Translations under genes and position numbers: made by a program
Source of the DNA: Agelaius tricolor
Taxonomy: Eukaryota; Chordata; Aves; Passeriformes; Icteridae
Assembly: GCA_023055355.1 (NCBI GenBank)
Contig: JALJCS010000029.1
Span: forward strand, 4,898,001 to 4,962,000
Reading direction: 5' to 3'
DNA length: 64,000 nt
Notes under the pieces: model-generated
The model's database searches: none
What the model was told of the DNA's origin: nothing
Seen by the model: only the letters and a program-made list of their open reading frames with translations
Shown: positions 20,227 through 32,524 of the stretch, piece by piece
Layout of the letters: the number at the start of each line of letters is the position of its first letter
Numbering within the stretch: position 1 is the first letter of the stretch

Positions 20227-20965
20227 ATTGGAATAATCTGCAAGGATGCCACTGCTCTGTCATTTTTGTGCTTAGTGTTTTTTGGTTAAAGCAGTGACCC
20301 GGCTCTCGTGCTCCTTGTGACCAGGGGAGTCTGCAAAAGCTTTTGCTGTCTCCAGTTTGCTTTCTGCAAGGTTTTAATGTGATTTAGGTGCCCTGCACCT
20401 CCTGGCCCTGGTCAGTGTTGTGATCACATTTCTCATCTCGCTCACTGAAATTCTCACTGAGAAGAAAAAAATAAATAAATAAGAAAAAGGAGGCTGCAAG
20501 GATCCAGTGCTGCAGGCATCTTCAAAAATAGCACTGTGTGTGCTTTTCCTCCTCATTCTGCCACAGAAGCAGTGCTGCTGCCAGCCCTCCCTGCAGGCAG
20601 AGCAGAGCCCAGCTCAGACTCAGCTGCAAAGCTCTGCTGGGAGTTAAGCTCGGCTTTAACTCCCCCCTTCCCTCCTCCCTGGCTGCACTTTCCCCCCCAG
20701 GAGAAGGAAGGGCAGCTCCTGGAGGTCACTGGGCTTTCTGCTTTGGGGGAATTCCCTGTTGTGGATCTGAAAATCCCTTGAAATATTCTGGTTTTTATTC
20801 GTGCAGCACTTTTGCTGAGGTGTTCCTCAAGCATTTGCTCCCACCCCTCTGGAATCCTCCCCCCGTCTCTCTTTGTCCCATCCCTACAGTGCCAGGACCC
20901 TGCTAAATGCATTTCAGACTTGATTTAGGATTCACTGCTGCTGTTTAAGTGCTCACTCTGATTAA
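20227..20965. other. Intergenic sequence, no feature recognised
   Basis: Unique sequence; the overlapping frames near 20536-20912 on both strands show no recognisable protein. Confidence 0.55.
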
Positions 20966-20970
20966 CAACC

Positions 20971-22035
20971 CTCTCAGAAAATCACTGAGATTTTGAATTT
21001 ACACCTGGATAAGTTTCACTGCTCCACCATGTGAAGTGGTCACAGGGGTCCTTGGATGAGGGAACAGATGGAGATCTGACTCCATGTTTCAGAAGGATTG
21101 ATTTGTTATTTTATGATATATATTATATTAAAACTATACTAAAAGAATAGAAGAAAAGGTTTCACCTCAGAAGAAAAGGTTTCACCTCTCAGAAAATCAT
21201 TGAGATTTTGAATTTACACCTGGATAAGTTCCACTGCTCCACCATGTGAAGTGGTCACAGGGGTGCTTGGATGAGGGAACAGATGGAGATCTGACTCCAT
21301 GTTTCAGAAGGCTTGATTTGTTATTTTATGAAATATATTATATTAAAACTGTATTAAAAGAATAGAAGAAAAGGTTTCACCTCTCAGAAAATCATTGAGA
21401 TTTTCAATTTACACCTGGATAAGTTTCACTGCTCCACCATGTGATGGTGGTCACAGGGGTCTGAGGATGAGGGAACAGATGAGGATCTGACTCCATGTTT
21501 CAGAAGGCTTGATTTGTTATTTTATGAAATATATTATATTAAAACTGTATTAAAAGAATAGAAGAAAAGGTTTCACCTCTCAGAAAATCATTGAGATTTT
21601 CAATTTACACCTGGATAAGTTTCACTGCTCCACCATGTGATGGTGGTCACAGGGGTCCATGGATGAGGGAACAGAGGGAGATCTGATTCCATGTTACAGA
21701 AGTATTGATTTATTATTTTATGATATATATTAGATTAAAACTATACTAAAAGAATAGAAGAAAAGGTTTCACCTCAGAAGGCTGGCTAAGAATAGAATAG
21801 AAAGAAAAGAAATTATAACAAAGGCAGCTGTCCCAGACTCTCTGTCCGAGCCAGCTGGGCTGTGATTGGCCATTAATCAGAAACAACCCCATGAGACCAA
21901 TCCCAGATGCACCTGTTGCATTCCACAGCAGCAGATAACCATTGTTTGCATTCTGTTCCTGAGGCCTCTCAGCTTCTCAGGAGGAACAATCCTAAGGAAA
22001 GGATTTTTAATGAAAAGACGTCTGCAACACCACCA
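20971..22035 (+). mobile_element. Family A solo LTR with tandemly amplified 5' part
   Basis: An LTR starting TGTGAAG at 21030 and ending AACA at 22029 is flanked by CCACCA (21024-21029 and 22030-22035). Its 5' part plus about 60 bases of host flank (CTCTCAGAAAATCA...) is repeated, with LTR starts at 21030, 21245, 21440 and 21636. Only the last copy runs to the 3' end. The amplification therefore followed insertion. Confidence 0.85.
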
Positions 22036-22039
22036 AAAA

Positions 22040-23140
22040 TCCCGCTCTGGGAGAGGGGAGCAGCCTCACAGGGCTTCAGGCCTGGCCAGGGTAGGAATTT
22101 CTGCTGTAGAAGCAAGACTTGCACAGAACAATGTGGTTTTTCCTGCTTTTTCTCAGTTGCACAGCCCCAAAAGTTGTCTCTTTTTTTTTTTCCAGTTTTA
22201 CAAGAGTGGTGGCTGGAGAAGCATGGAGAATATGCAGGGTTGGAACGGCTGAAGAAATCAGAGCTTGGAAAGATAAATAATGCAATCACTTTCAATATTT
22301 TTATTGTCAAGATAAGGAGATTAGGATGTTTCTTGCCTGCTGGCAGCAGGTGACTGATAAAATAGTTTTAATTTATCCCCCTGAGCCTGGAATGAGATTG
22401 GTTTATTGAGCTAACAGTGGGGTTCCACCATAATGCATAAAAGGGCAGTTATGGGTTTTTTTGGGGTGGGATTTGTAGGGAAAGGCTCAGCAATAAGCTG
22501 AGCTGTGTGAGGAGCTGCAGGCCCTGCTATTTCTGTAAAATCTGTGTTTCTTGGTGCTATAAAAGGCCCAGTTCAGCTGCACTGACCCCACTGTGGTGCC
22601 AGCTCCTGGCTTTGGTGCCTGGCAGGGCAGAGATGTCACAGCTGCCCAAGCCACCTCCTTTGGCAGAGAAATCTATTAATTTTTCATTTTTTTAAAATCT
22701 TTTCTGCCTATTTTGCACCTCACTACACATTTCTTGTCCTGAAGAACATTTAATTCAATTAATATTTATTCCATTCCCCTTGGCATCAGGAAAAGCTTCT
22801 CCTTTAGGGCTGCTGAGTTTTGCTGGTGCAAGAATTCTGATTTTGCCCTTGCAGGCAGATCCAGGGGGTCGTGTTCTTGCAGGGAATTAAACAGAATTAG
22901 AGGTGAATTTGCTCATTTCCCATCTCTCTGCTACTTTTTGGGGTTCTGGTGTCCTGCCCCCTCCTCCTGGGGAGGTTTTTATGTCTTTTATAAAATTCCC
23001 AGTTAACCTGGAGGGTTTAGGAGGATAAATACTGGAATATATCTGTTCTGGAGGGTGTTTATTTAGGGAAACAAGGCACAGGAGGCTGTCAGGGTGAGGG
23101 GGTGGAAGACACAGGCACGTCCTGGCTGGGATGGGCAGGA
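22040..23140. other. Intergenic sequence, no feature recognised
   Basis: Unique sequence with a short T run near 22180. No exon with both splice sites and a family resemblance was seen. Confidence 0.55.
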
Positions 23141-23145
23141 TTTGA

Positions 23146-23214
23146 ATTCTTACATTCAGTATTTCTGAATAATTCAACCAAAACCACCTCTCTTAGCCAA
23201 GTCTAAAACTCCAA
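23146..23214 (+). repeat. 69-bp direct repeat, copy 1 of 2
   Basis: This block (containing TCAGTATTTCTGAATAATTC) recurs at 24559-24627 with two differences. No terminal features of a known element were seen. Confidence 0.8.
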
Positions 23215-23310
23215 ACTGGGCACAGCCTTTTAAACCTTCAGCAGTTGTGCTCCTAAACTCCCTCTCATAGATACCTGGCTGTTTTTCAAGATCCTTCTGG
23301 TTTTTTCAGG

Positions 23311-23680
23311 AAAAAAAACCAAAAAAACACAAAAACAAAAAACAAAAACAAAAAAACCCAAACAAACAAAAAAACGACAAAAAAACCCAAAAACCCCAAC
23401 CAACCAAACAACAACCAAAAAAAACCCCCAAAAAACCAAAACAAACAAACAAAAACAAAAACAAACAACAAACAAACAAAAAAACAACAAAAAACCAAAA
23501 ACCCCAACCAACCAAACAACAACCAAAGCAAAAACCAAAAATCCAAAAAAACCCCCCCACAAAACCAAAAACAAAACAAAAGACCAAACCAAAAACAAAA
23601 CAAAAACCAACGAAAAACACATAAAAACCCCTCAAAAAACCCTCCCCTTTTCCCCCCCCAAAAAACCCAAACCCACAATT
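23311..23680 (+). repeat. A/C-only low-complexity tract (CAAAAAAC-type)
   Basis: About 370 bases on the + strand are almost entirely A and C, with two long sub-blocks repeating each other near 23380 and 23500. The minus strand reads as long Phe/Val/Leu/Gly frames of about 130 codons, which are artefacts of composition. Confidence 0.9.
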
Positions 23681-23699
23681 ATTTTTCTTATTCATTTTA

Positions 23700-24910
23700 G
23701 AATTTTGCTTGGAGTTTCCATGAAACAGAAGAATTCAGTCTTCCAAATCTTTACCAAGAAAAGCCATCACCTGCTGCAATTCATTTCCCAATGAAAAGGG
23801 TGTTAGTTAAAAATGGTGATGGTGTTTTAGAGTAGGTTGTTAAATAAAACACACAGTTCTAGACTGGTTTTTTTTTCTATGGGTATTCTAGAAAATATCA
23901 TGTTTGTCCTTAGGTGCAAATATTGCATTGCTCTCCTGGGCTTTCTCCTTGAAAGTCCTGGGAAAACATCCCAAGGGTTTTTAGCAGCACCAAACCAGCT
24001 GAAGTTGATTCCAGCTGAGCTCCAGCTCCTAAGCAGCATTTGGGACATGTGAACATTGAAATGAGCTTTGAAGATAGCATCTCTCAGCTTCCAGAAGGAA
24101 ACTCTGCTGCTCTGGGGGTTGGGGCTCATCCAGGGAATCTGCTGGGGGTGAATATCTGGAATTTCTGTGCTCTTTTCAGATTTTGCACCTTCAGGTTGAA
24201 ATTTATTTTCAGGCTGAAAGGAGAGTTTTGTGTTGTGGAGTTGAAGGAGGTGAGGGTTATCACAAATGCAAACTTGCTGCTGCCTGGAATTCGATGGGTT
24301 GGGTGATTAGGGGTGTGCAGAGCTGCCAGAAAATTCCTGTTCCTGGGGAGGCCCTTCCTGCTGGTGGGTCTGGGCCAGTTTCTCACTCATTGCAAAAGAA
24401 TATTTTGGGAAAAGTTCATGAGGGGACCCAACCTGAGCAAGGTGAAAAGATTTCTTAATTATAAACCAAGACAGCAACAGGATTCTCAGACTTTCATTTT
24501 AGACTTTCAGTCCTTCCAGCTGTTGTTTCAATAAAGTGTAACAAAGAGCTGATAATTTGAATTCTTGCATTCAGTATTTCTGAATAATTCAACCAAAACC
24601 ACCTCTCTTAGCCAAGTCTAAAGCTCCAGCCATTATTTCATTGCTTGCTGTTATATTGTGATTTTTCTACCTCCAGGCTTTGCAGCTGGTTCTGATTTTT
24701 CACTGCTCTTTCTGTTTCTAAACCCTGCTCTCCCAGCTTTCTGAAAATCTCCTTACCTTTACTATTTCCCACAAAACAGGGCATGACTGAGGAGGAGGGG
24801 TTTTCCCTCTGGAATCAGGAGAAATTAATGGAGCCAGTTTTGGGGAAAGCTGTCAGAGGACAGGGCTGGAACTGTGGGGTCGGAGCTCGGTGGGGATCTC
24901 TGTAAAGCAG
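23700..24910. other. Intergenic sequence with second copy of a 69-bp repeat
   Basis: Unique sequence apart from 24559-24627, the second copy of the block at 23146-23214. Confidence 0.55.
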
Positions 24911-24924
24911 GATGTAATGCTAAT

Positions 24925-25058
24925 CAATAAAAATAAATAAATAAATAATAGGTAAAATAAATATATATAATATATAATATGTAATATATAATATACAATA
25001 TATAATATGTAATGTGTAATATGTAATATATAATATATAATGTATAATATACATAATG

Positions 25059-25101
<43 letters not shown>

Positions 25102-25140
25102 GTAATGTGTAATATATATAAATAAATAATAAATACATAA
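24925..25140. repeat. AT-rich tract with (TA)n core
   Basis: AATAAATA units, then ATATAATATGTAATA motifs, then a TA run around 25065-25096. Confidence 0.9.
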
Positions 25141-25449
25141 ATTCCTGACAAGGTGTGAAGGCCCAAGAGTGGCAAAATAATCCTGATTTTTCCATGAAGT
25201 GTTGTCTCTCTCCTCACAGTCTGGTGTGAGCCCCTCAGAGAAGGGGCTGCCCTCAGCAGTGGCCATCCCAATGAGCCCTTGAATTGCAGGAATAAATCCA
25301 GGCTGTGAGCTGGGGGTGACTTTTCAGCACCCCTGTGACCAGCTCTGTTTCCAGTGGCTGTAGTGGGAACAGCTGTCTGCAAATGTTTGCATGAGAATGT
25401 GAATTTCTGGCTTTTCCTTCCTCTCCTGGCAGAGATAAACACGGGTCAG

Positions 25450-25885
25450 GAGTGCCCTGGTGTCTGCCAAAGAGATTTCCTGCACTGGAGGTGATGCATC
25501 AGAAAAGAAAGAAGTTTCCAATGTATAATTTGGCTGCAGTTTTTATTTGGAAAGGGGAACTCCTCCCCACAAGCTCATGACACTGGAGACACTGACAGTT
25601 CTATTCACTACACAGAGCACAAACCCTCAGCGTGTTCCTGCAGCCCTTGCTGCAGTCTCAACATCACAAATTCCCCCAGTTTGCCCTGGTGTCTGCCAAA
25701 GAGATTTCCTGCACTGGAGGTGATGCATCAGAAAAGAAAGAAGTTTCCAATGTATAATTTGGGTGCAGTTTTCATTTGGAAAGGGGAACTCCTCCCCACA
25801 AGCTCATGACACTGAAGACACTCTCACTTTACAGAGCACAAACCCTCAGCGTGTTCCTGCAGCCCTTGCTGGAGTCTCAACATCA
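25450..25885 (+). repeat. Tandem duplication, about 231-bp period
   Basis: The block starting GCCCTGGTGTCTGCCAAAGA at about 25453 recurs at about 25684. The copies share most of 200 bases, including CTCCCCACAAGCTCATGACA, with small differences. Confidence 0.85.
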
Positions 25886-26122
25886 CAAATTCCCCCAGTT
25901 CTCCCTCTCTTGAATCCTATCCCAGGGAATTCCCAGTTCCCAGGCATTTCCAGGGTCCCACAGGAGGGTGATTCCCAGGGAGGGGAATGTGCCCTGCAGC
26001 TGCCACTGGAGAATCTCCACAGCACACCTGAGACACCGCACATGGCTCTGCTGCTGCTGCTGCTGCCAAACTCAGCCTGGGGCTTGGGCACAGGGGCACA
26101 CACGGGAATTCAGCCTCACACA

Positions 26123-26930
26123 GCTCTGAGAGAGAGCAGGAATTATTAGAATAATAATAGAAGTATTAGTAGTAGTATTAGTATTAGTATTATTACACTA
26201 GAATTATTATTAATTATTGAATAATTAATAGAATAATTCTAATAATTCCAGATCTAATAGAGAGCAGGAATTATTAGAATAATAGTAGAGTTATTAGTAG
26301 TATTATTAGTATTAGTATTAGTATTATTACAATAGAATTATTATTAAATAGGAATAATTAGAATAATAATAGAATTATTATTAGTAGTAGTATTAGTATT
26401 ATTATTAGTAGTAGTATTATTAATAATTATTATTTATTATTGAATAATTAATAGAATCATTCTAATAATTCCAGATCTAATAGAGAGCAGGAATTATTAG
26501 AATAATAATAGAATTATTAGTAGTACTATTAGTATTGTTATTATTAGTAGTAGTATTAGTATTATTACAATATAATTATTATTTCTTATTGAATAATTAG
26601 TAGAATAACTCTAATAATTCCAGATCTAATAGAGAGCAGGAATTATTAGAATAATAATAGAATTATTAATAGTACTATTAGTATTGTTATTATTAGTATT
26701 AGTATTAGTATTATTACAATATAATTATTATTTATTATTGAATAATTAATAGAAAAATTCTAATAATTCCAGATCTAATAGACACCAGGAATTATTAGAA
26801 TAATAATAGAATTATTAGTAGTATTAGTATTATTAGTATTATTACAATATAACTATTATTTATTATTGAATAATTAATAGAATAATTCTAATAATTCCAG
26901 ATCTAATAGAGAGCAGGGATTATTGGAATT
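26123..26930 (+). repeat. ATT-rich array with repeated AGAGAGCAGGAATTATTAG core
   Basis: Six blocks each start with an AGAGCAGG- or CACCAGG-containing core and continue with ATTATTAGTAGTATTAG-type trinucleotide sequence, ending CTAATAATTCCAGATCTAAT. Block lengths vary from about 125 to 220 bases. Confidence 0.85.
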
Positions 26931-27135
26931 ATTCCGTTGGCCTCACTCAGGATAAACAGTCCTGCCTTGTTCAGAATCCCTGTGTTAGGAAGGAGGACCT
27001 AAAATCCCACTAACTCCAGCATGAAGTCTTGTTATAAATAGATTTTTGAGGGCCAACAGGCAGAGCAGCCAGCCCAATTCACCACCCTATGCAGAATTTT
27101 ACAGCTGCATTGTACAAAGTTTGGCCTCTCATTCT

Positions 27136-27400
27136 CCCTTTCCCTGTCATAGTTGAGATGGTCACGGTTGAGATGGGGACAACACAAAGCAACACTCCAT
27201 TTTCAGAAGGTTTCCAACCTGGTTTTATTCTAGCATGCTTTTTATACATTCTTACAAAATTCTTCAGTTTACTCCTTGGTCAGGAAAGACAAACAAAGTG
27301 CTTATGGAATAGAGAGTTGCAGGTTTCTTTTATTTCTCCTTCTTTCTTGGTTTCTGTGTCAATGACCTTGGTAGGAAATTCTTTCAGGGCTAAACGTGGA
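27136..27400 (-). mobile_element. Possible LTR-derived fragment
   Basis: ACTCCATTTTCAGAAGG...CTGGTTTTATTC reads on the minus strand like a TATA/polyadenylation region of an avian LTR. The evidence is weak and the borders are unresolved. Confidence 0.25.
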
Positions 27401-27924
27401 TCCTCTTATCAATCCCCTCTGACTCACAGAAGTTGCTGTAAAACTCTTCCACATTTCCCTTTTTATCTGAGCCAGCTCTCCCTTTCTCCTGGCTGCAGGA
27501 ACTGCCAGGGACACCCAGGTGAAAGGGGAAAGTGCTGGGATTGTTTTTTGGAGCAGGGAGGGGGAGAGCTGGTTCAGACTGGAGGAAACTGTGCCAGGAA
27601 AATGCTGTTGAGCAAAAGGAGGTGAGGGAAGCTGTGGAGCTCAGGGCAATCAGCAGCGATCCCAGACCTGCCCAGTCTGGCTGGGGCTGGAGCAAGGAAG
27701 GGTTTTGTGCTCAGCAGAGATTTCTCGGTTTATGAGGCAGGGAGTTAACTCTTGCTTTGCTTGGAGTGCAGTTGTGGCAGGAAAAAAACCTCCACCCTGC
27801 TTGGAGGGTTCAAAATCTGCTGCACTTCGTTGCACATTTTAAAAATAAATGATTGCTCTTACCTGGCTGAGAGCAATGTCTGCACCTGCTGAGGCTGCAG
27901 AGCTGACCTGAGGGATTTACAAGT

Positions 27925-28019
27925 AAGAGATGAGTGGAGGAATTGCATTTTCTGTTTGTTATTTAGCACAGAAGTATTTCTCATGATTCATTTATTCATA
28001 TATTTTTCCCACCCTTCAA

Positions 28020-28055
<36 letters not shown>

Positions 28056-28363
28056 GTAAAATGTATCAAGTAGTAAAAAACTCATCTAAAGTTGAATGTT
28101 CTGTGTGAGGCTGAATGAAAAAGCCAAACATAAACCTGACCTGCAAAACAAATTCTCTTCCTTCCCAGCTAGCACATAAGGAGCTTGCCAGCTCAGTTAT
28201 TCAGAATTTGGATTATAATGTGTTTATTCTGCCCAGATTGGGAATTGAACTAAACCTCTCTAAGATTCCTGATCTGGGAGCCAGCAGGGTGTGGAGATGC
28301 CACGGTGAGCATCTTTAACCTGCTCACAAATGGGAGGCAAAGCAGATTAAAGGGAATAAATGA
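27925..28363 (+). repeat. Left arm of a large inverted repeat
   Basis: This arm is the reverse complement of 30207-30683. Over at least 204 bases (28115-28318 against 30252-30455) the match appears perfect, since both encode the same 67-codon chance frame. The arms differ mainly in the length of an internal AAT/ATT microsatellite (28024-28055). Confidence 0.85.
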
Positions 28364-28744
28364 CGCAGCACTAAGTGTGAGAATTGATTTGTGATGCTGC
28401 TACTTAAAAACCCATCCTGAGGCTGGGGGAAGGTGCCTTTGTACCTTCCCTTGTTATTTGTATTTGAGTTTGCAGTGGATTTTTTTCATTTTCTTTGCAC
28501 TTCTCCTCGTGATTAACCTGACCATTGCAGTGCTCCCTGAGTTTATGGGGTTAAAATTGAGTTCTTGCATCAGGTCCCACAACCTCCTGCCCTAATCAGG
28601 TGTCAACACTGGGCAGGGAGGTCCTGCTGCCATTCCCTGTTTGTGCTGTCATGCAGTGCCCTGTCCTGTCCTGGGCAGCAATTCCCAGCCCTGCTGGCTC
28701 CAAAAACCCCATGGGCAAGTGCAGGGTTCATTCTTCCCCTGCCT

Positions 28745-29530
28745 CTGGCCTGGTGTCCTTCTGTAACTCTGGAAACTTCCTTTTTGTCCCCTTCTGTAAC
28801 TCTGGAAAGTTCCTTTTGGTCCATGTTCTTTCTGTAACTCTGGAAAGTTCCTGTCCATGTTCCTTTCCTAACTCTGGAAAGTTCCTTTTGGTCCACTTCT
28901 GTAACTCTGGAAAGTTCCTTTTTGTCCATGTTCTTTCTGTAACTCTGCAAAGTTCCTTTTTGTCCATTTTTGTTCTGTAACTCTGGAAAGTTCCTGTCCA
29001 TGTTCCTTTCCTAACTCTGGAAAGTTCCTTTTTGTCTGTTTTCCTTCTATAACTCTAGAAATTTAACTCTAGAAATTTCCTTTTTGTCCATTTTCCTTTT
29101 TTAACTCTGGAAAGATCCTTTTTGTCCATGTTCTTTCTGTAACTCTGGAAAGTTCCTTTTGGTCCATGTTCTTTCTGTAACTCTGGAAAGTTCCTGTCCA
29201 TGTTCCTTTCCTAACTCTGAAAAGTTCCTTTTTGTCTGTTTTCCTTCTATAACTCGAGAAATTTCCTTTTTGTCCATTTTCCTTTGTTAACTCTGGAAAG
29301 TTCCTTTTTGTCTGTTTTCCTTCTATAACTCTAGAAATTTCCTTTTTGTCCATTTTCCTTTTTTAACTCTGGAAAGTTCCTTTTTGTCCATGTTCCTTTT
29401 GTAACTCTGGAAATTTCCCTTTCTGCCCATTTTCCTTCTGTAACTCTGGAAAGTTCCTTTCTTTCCATTTTCCTTCTATAACACTGGGAAGTTCCTTTCT
29501 GTCCACGCTCCTTTTGCAACCCTGGAAAAT
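28745..29530 (-). repeat. Minisatellite, TAACTCTGGAAAGTTCCTTT unit
   Basis: About 20 copies of a 25-40-base unit (TGTAACTCTGGAAAGTTCC plus a TTTTTGTCCATGTTCC-like part) sit in the spacer of the inverted repeat. Minus-strand frames repeating KRNFPEL and SRVTE are artefacts of the array. Confidence 0.9.
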
Positions 29531-29971
29531 CTCTGAGATTTAGAAACACCCAATCTGTCTTTAGGCGTTCACTGGCTCTGCCCTTGTTGGAAATGATGTC
29601 AATATTCTGATTTCTTTGCAAACCTCTGATCTGAGCTGTCTGCTCGGGCGTGGATGGGGTAAAACAGATGGCAAAGAACATTTTGGGGAGATATTGGAGG
29701 GATTGAGGCACAGGCAGCCGAGCTCTGGAGCTCTCAGGGAATGTTTGGAGCCCTTGGGGCGCACACGGAGCTCTCAGGGTGAACAAAAATCTCCCTCAGC
29801 CTTTGAAGAGAGCTGTGACAAAGAAATGTTTGAAACACAAAGGAGCTTCTATTGTCAATCCTTGTTAAAAACAAAACTGACCCTACAGGTACAAACTATT
29901 TTGGAAGCATTTGCTGGGTTGGAGGTGTTTGCTCCAGATAAATTAGCTGCCTTTAAATACTATTTTTGTTT

Positions 29972-30022
29972 CTTCTTTTTTTTTTCTTTTTTTTTCTTTT
30001 TTTTCCTTTTTTTTTTTTTTTT
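29972..30022 (+). repeat. Polypyrimidine tract
   Basis: About 50 bases of T with scattered C. Confidence 0.9.
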
Positions 30023-30206
30023 GCTGTTATTGATCTTCTAAGTGGCTTTTCCCCCCATTTGTTATATTTCCTGATTTATTTCCCCCCGTTTTATACTTCC
30101 TGATTTCCTGATAAAAATTGTTCTATTTCCTGATGTGGGAAATGTGAGTTCCTCCCCATCGCCCTTGCACAGAGGGGACATGAGACCCTCATTTGGCAAT
30201 AAACCA

Positions 30207-30508
30207 TCATTTATTCCCTTTAATCTGCTTTGCCTCCCATTTGTGAGCAGGTTAAAGATGCTCACCGTGGCATCTCCACACCCTGCTGGCTCCCAGATCA
30301 GGAATCTTAGAGAGGTTTAGTTCAATTCCCAATCTGGGCAGAATAAACACATTATAATCCAAATTCTGAATAACTGAGCTGGCAAGCTCCTTATGTGCTA
30401 GCTGGGAAGGAAGAGAATTTGTTTTGCAGGTCAGGTTTATGTTTGGCTTTTTCATTCAGCCTCACACAGAACATTCAACTTTAGATGAGTTTTTTACTAC
30501 TAGATACA

Positions 30509-30565
<57 letters not shown>

Positions 30566-30683
30566 CATTATTATTATCATTATTATTATTATCATAATTT
30601 GAATGGTGGGAAAACATATATGAACAAATGAATCTTCTGTGCTAAATAACAAACAGAAAATGCAATTCCTCCACTCATCTCTT
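30207..30683 (-). repeat. Right arm of a large inverted repeat
   Basis: Partner of 27925-28363. It contains a longer ATT microsatellite (about 30511-30596), which accounts for most of the length difference. Confidence 0.85.
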
Positions 30684-30689
30684 CTGACA

Positions 30690-31360
30690 GGAGACAGAAT
30701 TCCTTTGCTCTCCTCTCAGGAACATATGGTGGTGTTTAAATGGATGGATCCCATCTGGCTTTTAAGTTTTCCTCTCAAAATTTCCTTTTTTTCTGCTGCT
30801 GAGTTTTTTCCAGCTTGCATTGCTTTGCTTCTTCCTCTTTCATCATTTGAGTTTTCTTCAAGCAGAGCAGTCAAAGTTCCCTCTGATGTTGCATTTCCCA
30901 GGGACTGAACGGTTTGTGATATTTAAAAGAATATTCCTGGAAATACAGCCATGAATCCAGATTATTTCCAGAGCTCCAGCTGCAAGGCTGTCCCTCGGCC
31001 TAAAATCCTGGGAAATCCCTTTCCTGTGGCTCTGTGCTTTGGTCCTGCTGTGGTGGGAGATCCTGAGGACAAAACCTCCTCAATATGTTGGTTTTTGGTT
31101 TTTTTTTTTTAGTTTTGGCAGCAAAATCTGTTGGTGCAGCCAGCAGTGCTGGGGTTTTATCCAGGTGACAACGGGAGAGGAAGAAAACCAGGAGCCAAAG
31201 CCCTGGTGTCCCTGCCCAGGGATGTGTTTATGGGGTGATAACTGCCAGGAGACGGAGCTCAGCACCACAAAGTCCGTTCTGTAAAAATTCTTTGTAGATT
31301 TGGGCTGCAGCCAGCAGGGAAAAAACAGATTTTTACTCTAGAAATGATTTTGCAGAGCAG
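30690..31360. other. Intergenic sequence, no feature recognised
   Basis: Unique sequence; nothing gene-like seen. Confidence 0.55.
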
Positions 31361-31365
31361 CCACT

Positions 31366-31915
31366 GTGCTTTTAATCTCGGATATTCCACAAAACATCTC
31401 CAGGGGTGTTCCACAGAACCTTTCCAAGGGTGATCCACAAAATCTCTCCAGGCATCTTTTCCAATGGGTTGTTTCAAGAAAATAAGGTTTTTCTGTTTTA
31501 GGAATAAATAATAGAAATAAATAATATATAAATAATAGTCACAAATAATATATAATAGAAATAAATAATGTAAATAAATAACATACAATATATCCCACTA
31601 TATTATATAAATTATAATAGATAATATAGAATATATTATAGTGTATATAATATATTATATATAATATATTATGTATTATATATTATATGTTTTATATTAT
31701 ATATTATATATATTGCTTTTAATATTGGATATTCCACAAAACCTCTCCAGGCATCTTTCCCATGGGTTGTTTCAAAAAAATATGGGGGTTTTTTGTTTGT
31801 TTTAGGAATAAATAATAGAAATAAATAATATGGAAATAATAGAAATAAACTATCTATTAAAATATATAATATAAATAAATTATATACAATATATTGCACA
31901 ATATTATATATTATA
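31366..31915 (+). repeat. Duplicated block plus AT-rich tract
   Basis: A block (GATATTCCACAAAAC...TAGGAATAAATAATAGAAAT) occurs at about 31379-31527 and, shortened, at 31728-31830, separated by ATATTATATA low-complexity sequence. Confidence 0.75.
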
Positions 31916-31917
31916 GT

Positions 31918-32030
31918 TGTTTCTTCTTCTTCTTCTTCTCCTCCTTCTTCTCCTTATTATAATTGTATTATTATTTTTATAATGTTTATGTTTATGTTTA
32001 TTATTTTTATTATTATATTTTGTTCTAAGA
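31918..32030. repeat. TTC/CTC pyrimidine tract and AT-rich tail
   Basis: TTCTTCTTC and CTCCTTCTTCTCC units, followed by TTTATG repeats. Confidence 0.85.
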
Positions 32031-32524
32031 ATAAACCAAAAGCAGCTGCATTCTCTCCCAGCTCTGCCCAGCAAATTCCCCCCTCACACCAAATTTCCTC
32101 TTCTCCTTTCCTCTGTTGGAACAGGAATTTTGGCCCAGCCACAAGTGCTGGAAATGAGGTCGCGTTGCAGCTTCTCCCCTATCTCTGCTATCATTGAATC
32201 GAGATAAAATAAATTTTATTTATTTTATGGCTGCTGGCAGGTGCCAAGGTGTGAAATGAGTCAGGCTGGCACCTGTGCCCTGCTCGGGGATTGCATCACC
32301 AGCGATAAAAGCACATTTATCAGGAATTGGGGCCCGCCCACTGTTTACAGGTTCATTTTCTGCTGCTCTTCCTCCTCCCTTGGCAATTCCTCTTCCTCGT
32401 GTCTCTCTGGGAAAAGCGCCGATACCGGGATAATTAATGCTTGGGGTAATTAATGCCCAGCCAGGCATTAAGGGGAGGGAAAGAAGGTCACAAAATGCCA
32501 AGTGTCTCCTAGCAGGGAAGGGAA

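Noticed and set aside
23230..23695. Three about 130-codon minus-strand hydrophobic frames
   Set aside because: Translations of an A/C-only tract in all three frames; composition artefact, not a membrane protein.
28115..28318. 67-codon frame repeated exactly at 30252-30455
   Set aside because: The identity comes from the DNA inverted repeat; there is no splice or promoter context and no conserved motif.
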